This document shows positions 1 to 10,957 of a stretch of DNA of 64,000 bases, one piece after another. Source of the DNA: Sparassis latifolia (Eukaryota; Basidiomycota; Agaricomycetes; Polyporales; Sparassidaceae). Where the stretch lies: positions 682,001 to 746,000 of the forward strand of contig CM031552.1 in the NCBI GenBank assembly GCA_018466975.1, in the 5' to 3' direction. The notes under the pieces were generated by a model. The model searched no databases. It was not told the DNA's origin and worked only from the letters and a program-made list of their open reading frames with translations. A program made the position numbers and the translations under genes. Each line of letters opens with the position of its first letter. Position 1 is the first letter of the stretch.

Positions 1-112
1 GCAGTGATACCCTCCAGGGGTACAAGGGTCTGGAAGTTCATACCCCTACCCTTACCCTCCAATACCCTTACCCCTGACTCTTGAGGGTTATCCATACCCC
101 TGCTCTGCACTA
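1..112. repeat. hAT-like MITE, right-end fragment
   Basis: The first 112 bases are nearly identical to 10839-10949, the right half of the complete MITE at 10543-10949. Both carry the same C-rich 'accctt' runs and end in the inverted terminus CCCTGCTCTGCACTA. The left half lies outside the window. The next eight bases (113-120, CAGACAAG) would be the target duplication, but the other copy cannot be seen. Confidence 0.8.
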
Positions 113-299
113 CAGACAAGGTAAAGTGATCTACACCTCCGCAGTCCCAGATTTCACAGCAAGTCAAGCCCGGAAACATATTTGACAAGATGTTAAATAT
201 CACAGTTACACTTTTGGTGGGTGAAGTTATCAGATCTTCTCATGACGCAACATCTAAACAATGTCGTTAAATTCAAGCGCACTCACACTGGACCCGAGA

Positions 300-1025
300 A
301 CATTATTGCAGCCATAATCGTTATATGAAACTGATGCCCGCTCATCAAGCTTACTTTATCCTGTGACAGCATTTCCATCGACATGATCATCGACACCCGC
401 TTGATGCTGAATATTGTCCAACATGATATCTGGAAGAATCTAATTTGACGACCATTAGCAAAGGGTTCTGGAATAATGATGACAGATGCGAACGGAGGGA
501 ATGAACAGCTAGATGGACTTGTACAGAATGTGCCATTGATGTGCGGTGGTGCGATGACACAGGCGAACATGTATGTCACCGATCAGATTTCCTTCCAGTT
601 GCTGCTAGGCCGGCCCTGGCAGCGTGACAATTATATATTCATCAATGAACGTGAGGATGGCATGTACTTGATCTTCAAGAATCCATTCATGCACGAGCCA
701 AAGCAAGAAATGCTTGCTGTTCCGGATGGCTCAGCAGACTGAACATTTGATCCCACCCATTTCGCACAGGCCAACAACATCAAAGTCTTTTATCTTAATG
801 CGGATCACCCTCACCCAGTCCGACCATCCCAATTCAAGGAACACTATTACAGTGGACTTTCCCAGTCACAAATGTACCCCAGCAACTTTGAGTACTGAGA
901 AGGTAACCATTTCGAGGACTGGTATATCTCGCTTGCCTCCCTTGTAGGTCAAGCTCAAAACCTTCCACCTGTTCCCGGCAATCGTGTACATCTGTTTCGT
1001 CAACAGAGCTATGCCTACATTTGAT
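300..1025 (+). pseudogene. Decayed retropepsin-like (retroelement protease) gene fragment
   Basis: The frame at 476-742 reads like the C-terminal half of the retropepsin-like domain common in agaricomycete retroelement-derived proteins: DANGG near the start, a VPLMCGG stretch, then LLLGRPWQRDNY followed by an ER.DG repeat-like strand. Related residues continue after a stop at about 740 with one further in-frame stop and a frame change, as far as about 1020. Upstream (about 300-470) the catalytic part is too broken to read. I see no reverse transcriptase or integrase, so this is a remnant. Recognition of the family is from memory. Confidence 0.5.
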
Positions 1026-1417
1026 TCTTTCCTATCGACTCGCAGTCAGCTGAACTGACATCTCCCCCCCTTCCTACTTCAAACAACCTCAGATACCCTC
1101 CCGTGCATATCCTTCTCCCTTCTTCAGCCTCTTCAGATTCACTCGGAAACTCTCTTGCACTATATATGGAAGAAGGCCCGGTGCCTTTGCCCAGTCAGAA
1201 CCCTAACTTACCACCTGCTGAGGAACTCAATTGAAGACAGCTGTGATTCCCACCATTGTATTACAATTGCCCACAACACTGGGCAGGCCATTGTGCACAA
1301 CTTACCAGCCATTGTAATTGTAATAACAGTGGGCACATTATAATACAATGGCAATTACAATAGCAATTACAATGACAATGACAATGCTGGCCACATTGTA
1401 ATTGAAAAACAACTGTT

Positions 1418-1510
1418 CACAGTAGGAGTTGAACCCCTAACCTCATGGCCGGAGTTTTGCTTATAAAAGCTGTACTACTCATATGCTTTAACCACTAAAC
1501 TATCAGAGCT
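1418..1510 (-). other. tRNA-like sequence, left arm of the inverted repeat
   Basis: On the minus strand this arm has an A-box-like TAGTTTAGTGG and, about 60 bases on, a B box GGTTCAACTCC that matches the tRNA consensus. A run of T follows within about 20 bases, as a Pol III terminator would. The anticodon region can form a short stem with an extra hairpin, like an intron-bearing tRNA. The acceptor stem does not pair well, so I call it a tRNA-derived promoter or pseudo-tRNA rather than a functional tRNA. Confidence 0.55.
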
Positions 1511-1883
1511 TGCTATTACTTCAACCTCAATTCTATATAATGAGTCTGTCCACTACAATATAATATACAAGCTTCTATTACAAATACTAACACTTGTTAC
1601 TGTTCTTTTGTATAATATTCTAACTCCTTATTTCTCATTATCTTTCTTTCTAATATTTGTTTTAAATATAATGCACCTTCTAATATTATATCTAATAATA
1701 TTACTTTAAAGCATTAGAAGAAGAGATAAACAAGTAAGAGAACAGAAATAGACACTATAATAGTATTTAATAATAAAGGGTTAAGAAAGGAACAGTAACA
1801 AGTGTTAGTATTTGTAATAGAAGCTTGTATATTATATTGTAGTTGACAGACTCATTATATAGAATTGAGGTTGAAGTAATAGC

Positions 1884-1976
1884 AAGCTCTGATAGTTTAG
1901 TGGTTAAAGCATATGAGTAGTGCAGCTTTTATAAGCAAAACTCCGGCCATGAGGTCAGGAGTTCAACTCCTACTGT
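1884..1976 (+). other. tRNA-like sequence, right arm of the inverted repeat
   Basis: This is the mirror copy of the left arm. It has an A-box-like TAGTTTAGTGG near 1893-1903, a B-box-like AGTTCAACTCC near 1960-1970, and TTTTT at 1986-1990. The B box differs by one base from the better left-arm copy. The two arms would be transcribed toward opposite outer ends. Confidence 0.55.
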
Positions 1977-4576
1977 GAACAGTTGTTTTTCAATTACAAT
2001 GTGGCCCGCATTGTCATTGTCATTGTAATTGCTATTGTAATTGCCATTGTATTATAATGCGCCCACTGTTATTACAATTACAATGGCTGGTGAGTTGTGC
2101 ACAATGGCCTGCCCAGTGTTGTGGGCAATTGTAATACAATGGTGGCCACCACTAGTGAGGAACCTGCTAGTAGGAGGTGAGTAAAGCTTATTCTCATAAG
2201 TTTCATGCCTTACAGCTGAAACCTATTGCAAAGGAGAGCTTGCAATACATATCAGGGGGTGGTGTTCGGCCGGTACGACGGCGGCGGGGTGGGGTCGGGG
2301 TCGGGCACTTAGTGGGTGTGATGTCGGGTCACAGAGGTAACAAACAGGTGACATGTAATCCTTTTTTGTAGCTCCTCTTTATGGCAATCACCTTCCATAT
2401 ATAGGGCATGGAAAATTCCCACTGAGGGGGAGGGGGGGCACTTGAAGGCCCTTAACTGGATTTTCTGACCTCGTGTGCACAATTTGATTTTTGCATGCCT
2501 CTTGGTTGTGGCATCGGCACACTAACTATAGGTGTAGCGCAACCGAGACCTAACTGAGTTTCAAGCGACTTACTATGTTGAGCTCACAAGTAACTCGTGC
2601 AAATAGGTCAGCCACACACGTCTAAGTCTAGGCAGGAGGCGCCAACGGTGCACAATTGAAGCAAGTTTGTTCCGGCAGCACGACCTTTGATTCAATGGCG
2701 TCGGATAACCCAAAGCAAACTTCGAGTGTTGTCAAATGCCTTGTGGGTCGCCCAAAAGGATCGAAAAACAAGCCAGATGCAGGAAAGAATGATAATCCTG
2801 TAGGGAGGCCGAAGAAATGTACGGTCAATGTGTCGCCTGCACCTGCACCTCGACGAGTTGTTGAGATGAGCGAAGCAGATGCTGGAAGCATATCAAGTAA
2901 CAATCCACATACGTGTCAATTTGCTTGCACCGCTCAACTACTCATTTTGCTACCTTAGAACTAATCCGTGATTTTTGAGGGTTGGAGGCCGGCCCATTGG
3001 ATGGGAGTGAAACAGTGCTCACTCTGCACATGGAACAGTCAAACTGTAAGTACCTTCACACTGTGCTACCCATACGTGATCATGCTGACATCCTGTGTTC
3101 TGTTATATTCTCAGGGGTAATTGGAGAGTCCGATGATGTGGGCAGATCGCAATGCATCCTGCCACAGGTGCGAGAAGGCGGTAAGTCCTGTATGGCATTA
3201 GTGAGTGATGAATAATGCTGACAATACCCACTGCATTTCAGTCGAGCAAGATAGCATAGTTGCCTGGCAGTGAGGCAATGACAGTGAACCTGTCGCTATG
3301 TTCACCGGAGCTGTCCATGCACAGGGCTGAGCTGGAGGCATAGTATGGTGTGTATAACACTGGCATATATTTTTGTCTCATTGCTCATCTTATCTTTTTA
3401 GTATTGCCTTTTAAATCTTTAGTCAATGAGGAGCCCAGTGTCAATGATCTGCTGGGTTACTCCAACTCCGCAGTGGAAGATTTAGATGAAGACCTACATC
3501 CTCTGCCTGATGACAAAGAAGACTCCCCATCCCCCTCAGATCCCGCACTGCAACAGCAGCTGGGGTCAGCTCATCGGCATTGCCTAGTGGTCACAAGTGC
3601 GGGCCACCACGCTCGTCTATTCCGGTCTGGCTCACAACTGAGTACAAGAATATGTGTGACCAGTTGCAAGCCAAGATGGGTAGGAATGCATCGAGGAACC
3701 CTTCATGCTACGATCTGAAGGCCCCGATATTTGGCATGTCACACCAATTCCAGCTGAAGCCGAGCGCATTCTACAAGCCCCGCTTCTTTGTGTGGTTGCC
3801 TCACCTTTTCCAGAAGATACCTTGCCCTGCATGCAGTACTGTCGGCCGCACAGGTGCAGGTGGAAGGATGGTATATCTATGGCTTTCATGCTATCTGAAG
3901 GCTTCCCACCGTGTAGTGGATGTTGAGTACAATGTCTACATTATCGGCTATCATTACTATTGCGGCAACCAGAATTGTGGCAAATCATATCAAAGCTGGT
4001 CTCCTGCCATCCTCAGTATAATTCCACCACCACTCACATCCCAGTTCATCTTTCATTTGACATATCGGGCTGGAGTAACGGATTGCCTGTTGGCCCTTCT
4101 CCACTCTTGTTTTTAGCGGAGCATCGGTCCGAAGCCTTTTCAGGAAATGATCAAGACATTTCACTTTCACCATTATGAGAAGTTATATTTCCAATATCTC
4201 GAGATGGTCAAGATCCATGCAAATTCTTCATTTGCCAACCTGCTGCTCTCACACGATTGCTTCAGTATCCCAAGTGCACAATATTTTGGCGGCCTATATG
4301 ATCTTCTGATCGAGAAGCATTCCCCTGAGATTGACCAGTTCACTGCAATGTTGTCAGCGAGGATCCTTTGTGTTGACCACAGTCATAAGGTATGTTTTGG
4401 TCAATCCAGACTGAAAACATTCAGATACTGACTGCTCTGTCAGGTCCCGAAACATTTGGGCAAGGTTGAAAGTGAAGCTGTCTTCGGTGCTTTGCATTCT
4501 GTAGTCAATGAGTATGGAGAGTGCCGCGCAATGACTTTGACTCCAATGAAAGCACACGATCAATTTATGCCAACGC

Positions 4577-5880
4577 TGATGAGTGCACACCCGACACAAA
4601 CACCTAAACCCCACTAAAACAAACAAGAAGCAGGGGTGATCTGTGTGTGAGGGAAGGGCATCGCAACTGTAAAATAAAGCAAGTGGGTCCCAGAACCTCG
4701 ACCTAAGCCAAAGGGGGATGCAACCTGTAAAGAAACGAGGGTTCGCGACATACACGCGAAGTCGGGCGACAATCTACGACAAAGTCGTGAAAGTCAGAGG
4801 TAGGAAGCTAAAGTCGTGATGCAATCGCCAAACTCGTAGGCGAACATGAACTAAATCGCAAAGGGCAAGGGAACTATCTGTGGGGGTAGAACGCTATGGG
4901 GGAATGCAGTATTCGCTGTCTCGATGAAGTCGCAGTCAGTCTAATGCAAAAGTCGGATTTAAGACTAACGCAGGTCGCTATCACTATATCGCAGTGTCGC
5001 AGTTCGCTATTGCAGTCGCAGTACGCAGTCTTGAAGTATAGCAGTCTCGCTATGTCACTATGTCACAGTGGGGTATATCGCAGTTCGAAGTCGCTATCGC
5101 AGTAAACGCAGTTTTCTCGGTGATCTGAAGTGAAGGGGGAAGTCTCCTACTGGTCTTCGATGATAATCGATGTAGATACAGCAGGTATTTATAGAGGAGA
5201 AAATGGGAAAGTGAAATGCGAAAGTCACGAAATGTCAGAAGATGGATCCTGACATCGGAGAGAGTTGCAATGGTCTAGGACCAATGGAAAAATAGGTAAA
5301 GAGAGTGGAGACGTGAATGTCGTATGTTAGCGATGGAGAAGAACGGTAAAGTAGAGGAAAATCGAAAGAAAACATATGTTACTTGTCCTGGACCACATGG
5401 AACACTCTAACGGCATCTCCGGTCCAGCACGAAGGTAGGGGTCTTGAAGGGGGAAAGTCGAACAATAAAAAGAATGGGATTTGCAAAACAAGGGGTCGCG
5501 ACCGTCGTGCGACACCGATAAGTCGGCGCAATGAACCAGCGAGTCGGTGCGACATCCAGAAAGGTGGCGCGACGTCGGGGAAGTACAGACTTAGATGAAA
5601 ATTGACCAGGGCGCATCGGACTAGACCAAAGGACAACGGGTAAGTGGTATCCGACAGCGGGGAGATGCAAGAGTGGCGTATGAGTGACGAAAGAATGTCG
5701 AATCTCGGTGCGAAGTCACGAGGAGTCGAGCAAAGTCGAACGAAGTCGCGCGAAGTTGGAAAGTTCACAGCAGGTCGCAAAAGGGTCGGATGCATCTCGG
5801 AGGCTACTGGATGGAGTAGTGAGGTCTGAGCGATCGCTGGAAAATGCATTTTCAGAGGCCAGGAGGTCTGGGAGCGTATC
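4577..5880. mobile_element. 1.3-kb non-coding insertion, possible solo LTR
   Basis: The transposase frame stops making sense at 4577 and resumes at 5881. Joining the flanks over the duplicated AACGC (4572-4576 and 5881-5885) restores an uninterrupted reading through ...FMPTLAVIPHSL. The insert starts with TG and ends TATC(A), has no long ORF of its own, is rich in GTCGCAGT-like words (4900-5110), and has a TATA-like TATTTATA near 5186. Size, TG start and a 4-5 bp duplication suggest a solo LTR; no second LTR is present in the window to confirm it. Confidence 0.6.
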
Positions 5881-6124
5881 AACGCTTGCAGTCATTCCAC
5901 ACTCACTGCGCAAGTATGGGCATGAAGATGTTAAACTCATGTTCACAGACAATGTGCGTGCTGACAAAGCTGAGCTCGAATGGGTCTTCCCTTCTTTGAC
6001 ACACAATGTCTCGGCCGTTCCGAGTTCCTTGCTGCCTCCTTTACTCTTGCCAAATGACTGGACAACATATCTCCTTAGCTCCACATATCAGATCAACAAT
6101 TGTATGAATAACATGCTGGAAGAT

Positions 6125-6840
6125 CTCAAAGGGTTGCCTTCGCATGAGTCTATGTATATTTTAATGGATATGGAGTGGTCAGTTGAACATGCTAGCAGAA
6201 TTTTTGGCCGGGTAGCTCTGATCTCAATTGCTTACCATCAGTGCATGTACTTGATTCCTGTGAGTGTAGGCTGTTTGTTTCAGTGTCCACTAATGCTGAC
6301 TCATTCTGCCAGCTTTCCGAGTATCTGCAAGATGGGTTTCTGCATCTTCCACACACCCTGCTTGTGGTACTGCGAAGTTCACAGATCAAAAAACTTGGTG
6401 TTCACATAACTGGAGATCTGACGAGGCTGTTCAAGGACTGTGGATTTAAAGAGGCAGATATTTCCTTCTCTGGAGCTGTTGAACTCGGAGCAATGGCGAA
6501 GGATCACAATGCAGCTGATCGCACCAATATTGGTCTTGCAGACTTGGTGGCAACTGTGCTACGAAGATATCTGGCCAAGGACACATCAATTCGAGTTAGT
6601 ACTTCTTGGGACAGTCCTGCCTTGTCGGAGCACCAGATGAAGTATGCAGCATTGGATGTCTATGCTGCTTGGGCAATATTTGAAGCTTTCTCTACCATTC
6701 CCATTGGGCAAGTGATCACTGCAAATATGGCAGCAGGCACACGAGTCAAACTCCTTTCATGTGATCGCTCATCGACAGCTGCACTTGGTTTTATTGCGCC
6801 AGACTGTCCAGCACAATTTGATGGTGTGAATGTTACCAAG
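6125..6840 (+). other. WRN/DnaQ-like 3'-5' exonuclease domain within the transposase gene
   Basis: All DEDDy residues can be placed. Motif I is MDMEW (Asp 6167-6169, Glu 6173-6175). Motif II is GDLTRLF (Asp 6415-6417). Motif III is KYAALDVYA (Tyr 6643-6645, Asp 6655-6657). A 53-bp intron (6260-6312) splits motif I from motif II. The spacing and the 'GLADLVATVLRRYL' helix before motif III fit the RNase D/WRN subclass. The nuclease core is unbroken between about 6120 and 6840 although the rest of the gene is decayed. Confidence 0.8.
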
Positions 6841-7243
6841 ATATAGGCCATTGTCAATATTACCTCTATCCTCCAGCCTGGTTATCTGATTCATGCTGAC
6901 CTCTTACGATCAAGGCAAGAGACTGCACTTTCGCAATACAGCCACTCTTGTCCATTTGGACTTTTGTGCAACATCCGTGATCTTCATACATGTGGCGAAA
7001 CCCAGTCTTTTCCACTTGTTGACCAGTTATCTCCACTCCCCCCTTGACCGTTCATCCCATTACAGCTGGCATATGAATCAGATCATCCTCCAAGTCTTTC
7101 CACTGCCATGTTCAGCAGCTTGGACCAGGAAGGTGCATGTGACGTTGATTTCTGGCCAGATCAGCTGGATTTTGATCCAGAGGCCAAATCTCACAAGGAA
7201 GACTGTGGATTAGACCCTGCGGCAGTGATGCGTGCAGAAGAAC

Positions 7244-7720
7244 TAGGCAGAGACATAGTAGTATAGTAAACTATAGGAAGGTCCAAGTATAGTTATAGTA
7301 AAGGTTATAGTCCAGGTATGAGTTTGTTGGACCTGTGAAACCTGTACACATAGTACAGGTACATGAGGTCTGACTATATAAACCTGCAGTGTTTTTATAT
7401 ACACAGGGGTGAGACTCAAATTAAACTAAATAAATCGAAGCACAAATGCTAACTGCATATATTCTGTAAGAGAGCTACTTAAACTTAAACTTTGGATCTT
7501 AAACTTTGCTCTTAAGTACTACTTCATTTGAAAATGTGTCTAGAATGTGTAGTAAACTACACATAGGTACATACATAGTAATAGTACAGGTCATAGTACA
7601 GGTTTGTCTTTTATAAACCTGTGACCCTCATAGACCTGTACTATATGTAGGTCCATGTATCTGTATGTATAGTCAGGGTCAGGCCTTTGTACTACAAAGG
7701 TAGACCTGTGTCCCTGCCTA
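7244..7720. mobile_element. hAT-type MITE nested in the transposase gene
   Basis: The termini TAGGCAGAGACA and TGTCCCTGCCTA are inverted repeats with one mismatch. The 8-bp direct repeat AGAAGAAC lies on both sides (7236-7243 and 7721-7728). The 477-bp body is AT-rich with many 'tagtacaggt' words and no ORF. Removing the element joins ...MRAEEL to the downstream exon of the transposase. Confidence 0.88.
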
Positions 7721-9360
7721 AGAAGAACTGACTCTAACTGCCACAGAATCAGTCACATATGAGGATTCTGCAATCCAATCTCATGTCCTTGGCGATATCT
7801 GGCATCTCATGCACCAATTCCAGATACCTCAGCATCATGGATTGTGTCGTCCATTTGCCTGAGCACTTCACGATGCATTGCGCATTCCTGACCAGGAAGA
7901 TAAGGCCACCGTTGAAGACGTGCTCAAAGAAAGGAACCTCTCATGGGACTATTTCATGCTGAGAAGTTCTGACTGGATATGGAAGTGGGTGAGACAGTTT
8001 GTGCCTCAACTGGACGTTCTGCATCAATGTGTAGTGGAGGTTTTTTGTGAGCTTGGGCCACGCACAGATGCAACAACTGGACAGCCACTATTTAATGATG
8101 CATTGTGGGAGAAGGCACAAAATGTTCTTGAGAATATCTATGGGATACTACTCAAATCCACCGGGTGTCAAGCTATACACTGTCCAGGGCAAAGATTGTG
8201 ATGGGCTTACTATTTACAGGTGCATGCACAGGACAAATAACGTGGAAGGAGGAGTACACCAGAATATTGTGCGATGCTTTGGCTCATTCAATGCATCCCC
8301 AAAATTTGCAGTCAGTCTTCTTCGGGACTATGTACTGTGCCACAACTTGAAGGTATGCCATACAAATATCTGTATAGTTATAAGCATGGCTAATTGATTG
8401 CGCCCAATATTAATTCAGGTTGGTACTTATAACCACACGGGCCGTCAATACAACAGGTCATTTGACATCTGGACATGAAATCAGCTAGCACACCTCATTG
8501 ATGAGACTGCAGATGTCTTCTCACTAGACTCTGCAGATGTGATCATAGCCGGGTTTATGAATGGAAATGACTATGCACGCTCAACTGAATCATTTGGTAT
8601 TCTACCTCTCTCAGAGTCATCACGCACCCAGCTTGGCATGCTTCCATACAGTGCAGACTTTGTGGCAGCAGCCAAGATTCGGCATGGTCATCTCGCAAAG
8701 CAGCAATGTACTCGGATCACCATCCTTCCTCTTCACATGCCTGAAGAATGTGCGATATTTCAAATGCTGATGAATCAACATGGAGGCCCATTTATGGGAC
8801 CAACACAGCTGAATTGGGTTATGATGGCTGCCAACTGGTCAAATTGCTGCAATGGTCAACACATCTTCTACAAGGTACGATTTTGTTCGATCCTGCATCA
8901 TACATTTGAGTACTCACTTTCTCTCAGCTTCCGGAGCACTTGAAAAACTACTACAAGGTCTGGAAGGAGAATCGCAATAAGGAGAACTCTGTTGAGCAAC
9001 AAAAGGAAGTGTACAACAGGATCACCACACTTCTCCTTTCACAACCAGAGTGCATACCGGCCATACCGACCCAACCCCGTGCATCCATCACTAAACAAAT
9101 TGATCTGAGCAATCACGTTGCTGTGGCGTCAGAAGTGCCATCTAATTGGCATGTCGGCATACTGCTTGGTACACTGAGCATCAAGCAATCCACAGTGCAA
9201 TTCCAATATGGTGATGGATCCTCTTCAAATAATCAGCAAGACCAGGCACAGGGTAAGAAGCGCAGGAGAAAGACTTGTGATGGTGAGAATGACTCAGAAG
9301 AAATTCAGAAGTCAAGAAGTGTGCCCTGCGGCACTGCCTGAGGTGTGGCCGGAGTCGGAC

Positions 9361-9941
9361 TAGTGTTGCCGAAGTTCAGTTCGGTCCGGTTCAGAGGCCA
9401 TTTTCTCCGAACCTGAGCCTGAACCTACAGTGAACCTGCTGAACCAGAACCAAGTCTAAACCATAGATTCAGAACCAGTTCGAACCTCTGAACCTGAGAT
9501 TTTTCAATCTAGCAATTCTAAGGCCAATGGGGGCCTCCCACCTTTACTCTACATGCTTCTTAGTATTATTGGTGCATTACCCACCATCAAAATGCTCCAG
9601 TGAACTGTGTAGAATGGTAATCTCATGTTTGACCAAGAGTGAGCATTATATAAGAGGATGCTATACAGGGTATGTCTGTGCAATTTCAGCAGAATATAAG
9701 AGACTATAGTCAGCACATGTATATTCTATATCATTTTGCAGTCTTTAGTTGCACTGACAACTCTCAAGGATGCCCATATATTTGGTCTTTCCAATGGGTT
9801 TTAGCCTATCAGGTTCGAACCAGTTCATGCTTAAACTGAACCTACCTACCAGAGGCTGAACCAGAACCAGAACTGAACCTAGGTTCAGTTCAGAGGTTCA
9901 GGGTTCGAACCTTGGTTCTGAACTGAACTTCGGCAACACTA
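9361..9941. mobile_element. hAT-type MITE nested near the 3' end of the transposase gene
   Basis: The perfect inverted termini TAGTGTTGCCGAAGTTCAGTTC-like begin at 9361 and end at 9941. Both subterminal regions are full of alternating 'gaacc'/'ggttc' words. The flanking 8-mers (AGTCGGAC and GGCTGGAC) match at only 5 of 8 positions, so the duplication is diverged or the element has been altered. There is no ORF in it. Confidence 0.75.
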
Positions 9942-10542
9942 GGCTGGACAGACTGTGCTGGGATCTTCTTGTCCCTACCTTGCTCTTACCCTGACCAGGT
10001 GAGCTCTGATGATTTATCACATATGATCACAGCTCACACTCGTCCGATTGACACAGGAAAATGCATCTGCAAGTGCTTCCAGTAGCACACCACCGCACAA
10101 ATCCTCTAGCGTTCGCACAGCTGGTGCTGTCACCAGCAGAGGCTCGAGCAGTTGATATCCTTCAATGGCGAGTCAATCTGAGGGGCCGTTACATACCTAG
10201 AGTGAGTGAGTGGAGGTGATCCCGGGTACATGTCTTTGTGTGCCCCCCATTTAAGACCATTATACTCACTTTCCAACCTAGTCCACCCTTACTGTACAGC
10301 TTTCCCATTGAAGCTCTGTTAATTTGGTCTGTCTCTTCTCGAGCGAGCACTCTCATTCTCGGTACGGCATCTCGTTCTTCTCTGAAACCCATTGCAGCAT
10401 ACTGTACTCTCGGAATTAATTGATTAATTATAATTAATTTTCCACGTGCACTACACCTATAGTTAGTGTGCCGTGGCATCATCCCCAGTGCTGTCACATA
10501 GAGTATATTACGGGGTACCACACTGCCGGTGGCAGGCGTGGT

Positions 10543-10949
10543 TAGTGCAGAGCAGGGGTATACCCCTGGGTACTTTGAGCTGTACCCCTACCCCTACCCT
10601 CCAAGGGTACATACCCTTCACCAGGGGTAAGGGTATGGGTAAGGGTACCAAACCCTGAGGGTATACCCCTCAATATCTGCCTTATTTGAGGGAATAACAA
10701 TATAGACATTAAGTTTAAGGCTTGTAACAGTCTTCTTTTCCCTTTGGAGCTTCTGTAAACATAGTTTAAGGCTGTATCTAGACTGTACTTAGGCTTTATT
10801 CACCATACAGTTACTGCTTACATTATATATACTATATGCAGTGATACCCTCCAGGGGTACAAGGGTCTGAAAGTCCATACCCCTACCCTTACCCTCCGAT
10901 ACCCTTACCCCTGACCCTTGAGGGTTATCCATACCCCTGCTCTGCACTA
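10543..10949. mobile_element. Complete hAT-type MITE, 407 bp, perfect 8-bp TSD
   Basis: The termini TAGTGCAGAGCAGGGGTA and TACCCCTGCTCTGCACTA are perfect inverted repeats. The direct repeat GGCGTGGT flanks both sides (10535-10542 and 10950-10957). The subterminal arms are rich in 'taccct' words. The middle (10680-10830) is AT-rich and non-coding. The right half is shared with the copy that starts the window. It lies 70 bp downstream of the large transposon. Confidence 0.92.
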
Positions 10950-10957
10950 GGCGTGGT

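Larger units (their letters stand above)
1249..2145. repeat. Long inverted repeat (foldback element) with tRNA-like arms
   Basis: 1249-1609 is the reverse complement of 1785-2145 with few mismatches, around an AT-rich spacer of about 175 bp. The outer part of each arm is built of short CAATTACAATG-like units. The inner part of each arm carries a tRNA-like segment, listed separately. I found no ORF and no convincing target duplication at the ends (CCACCATTG / CAATGGTGG). The structure fits a foldback element or two SINE-like copies in inverted orientation. Confidence 0.85.
2694..10153 (+). pseudogene. Transposase-like gene: AT-hooks, Cys-rich region, DDE-type core, WRN-like exonuclease (decayed)
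   Basis: Two AT-hook motifs (GRPKGSKNKP, GRPKK) are encoded at 2740-2820. A Cys-rich, possibly zinc-binding region follows at about 3780-4000 (PCPAC ... CGNQNCG). Next come VDHSHK with Asp at 4375-4377, FTDN with Asp at 5948-5950, and TNNVEGGVHQ with Glu at 8245-8247, a D-D-E order like RNase H-fold transposases. A complete exonuclease domain lies between the second Asp and the Glu. The tail is Lys/Arg-rich with a Cys-rich knuckle. Introns can be placed at 3046-3114, 3181-3241, 4390-4443, 6260-6312, 8353-8418, 8875-8927 and 9999-10056. Broken: in-frame stops at 4114, 6844, 7860 and 8476, several frameshifts near 3580-3760 and 8140, and three insertions. Homologues are common in agaricomycetes, as I remember (DUF6729-type proteins). 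Confidence 0.75.
2516..10472 (+). mobile_element. DNA transposon with perfect 8-bp TSD carrying a transposase/exonuclease gene
   Basis: The left terminus GGCACACTAACTATAGG (2516 onward) is the exact reverse complement of the right terminus ending at 10472; about 25 of 26 terminal bases pair. The direct repeat GTGGCATC flanks both ends (2508-2515 and 10473-10480). An 8-bp duplication is known for hAT, KDZ and P-type elements and some Mutator-like ones; these termini do not settle which. The element encodes one long intron-rich gene on the plus strand, now decayed. Three later insertions (4577-5880, 7244-7720, 9361-9941) have lengthened it, so the original was about 5.6 kb. Confidence 0.85.

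Noticed and set aside
1418..1976. Functional tRNA genes in the inverted repeat
   Set aside because: Promoter boxes and a terminator are there, but the acceptor stem does not pair well, so they are called tRNA-like only.
2516..10472. Assignment of the large transposon to the KDZ or hAT superfamily
   Set aside because: An 8-bp duplication alone is not diagnostic and the motif contexts do not clearly match either; left open.
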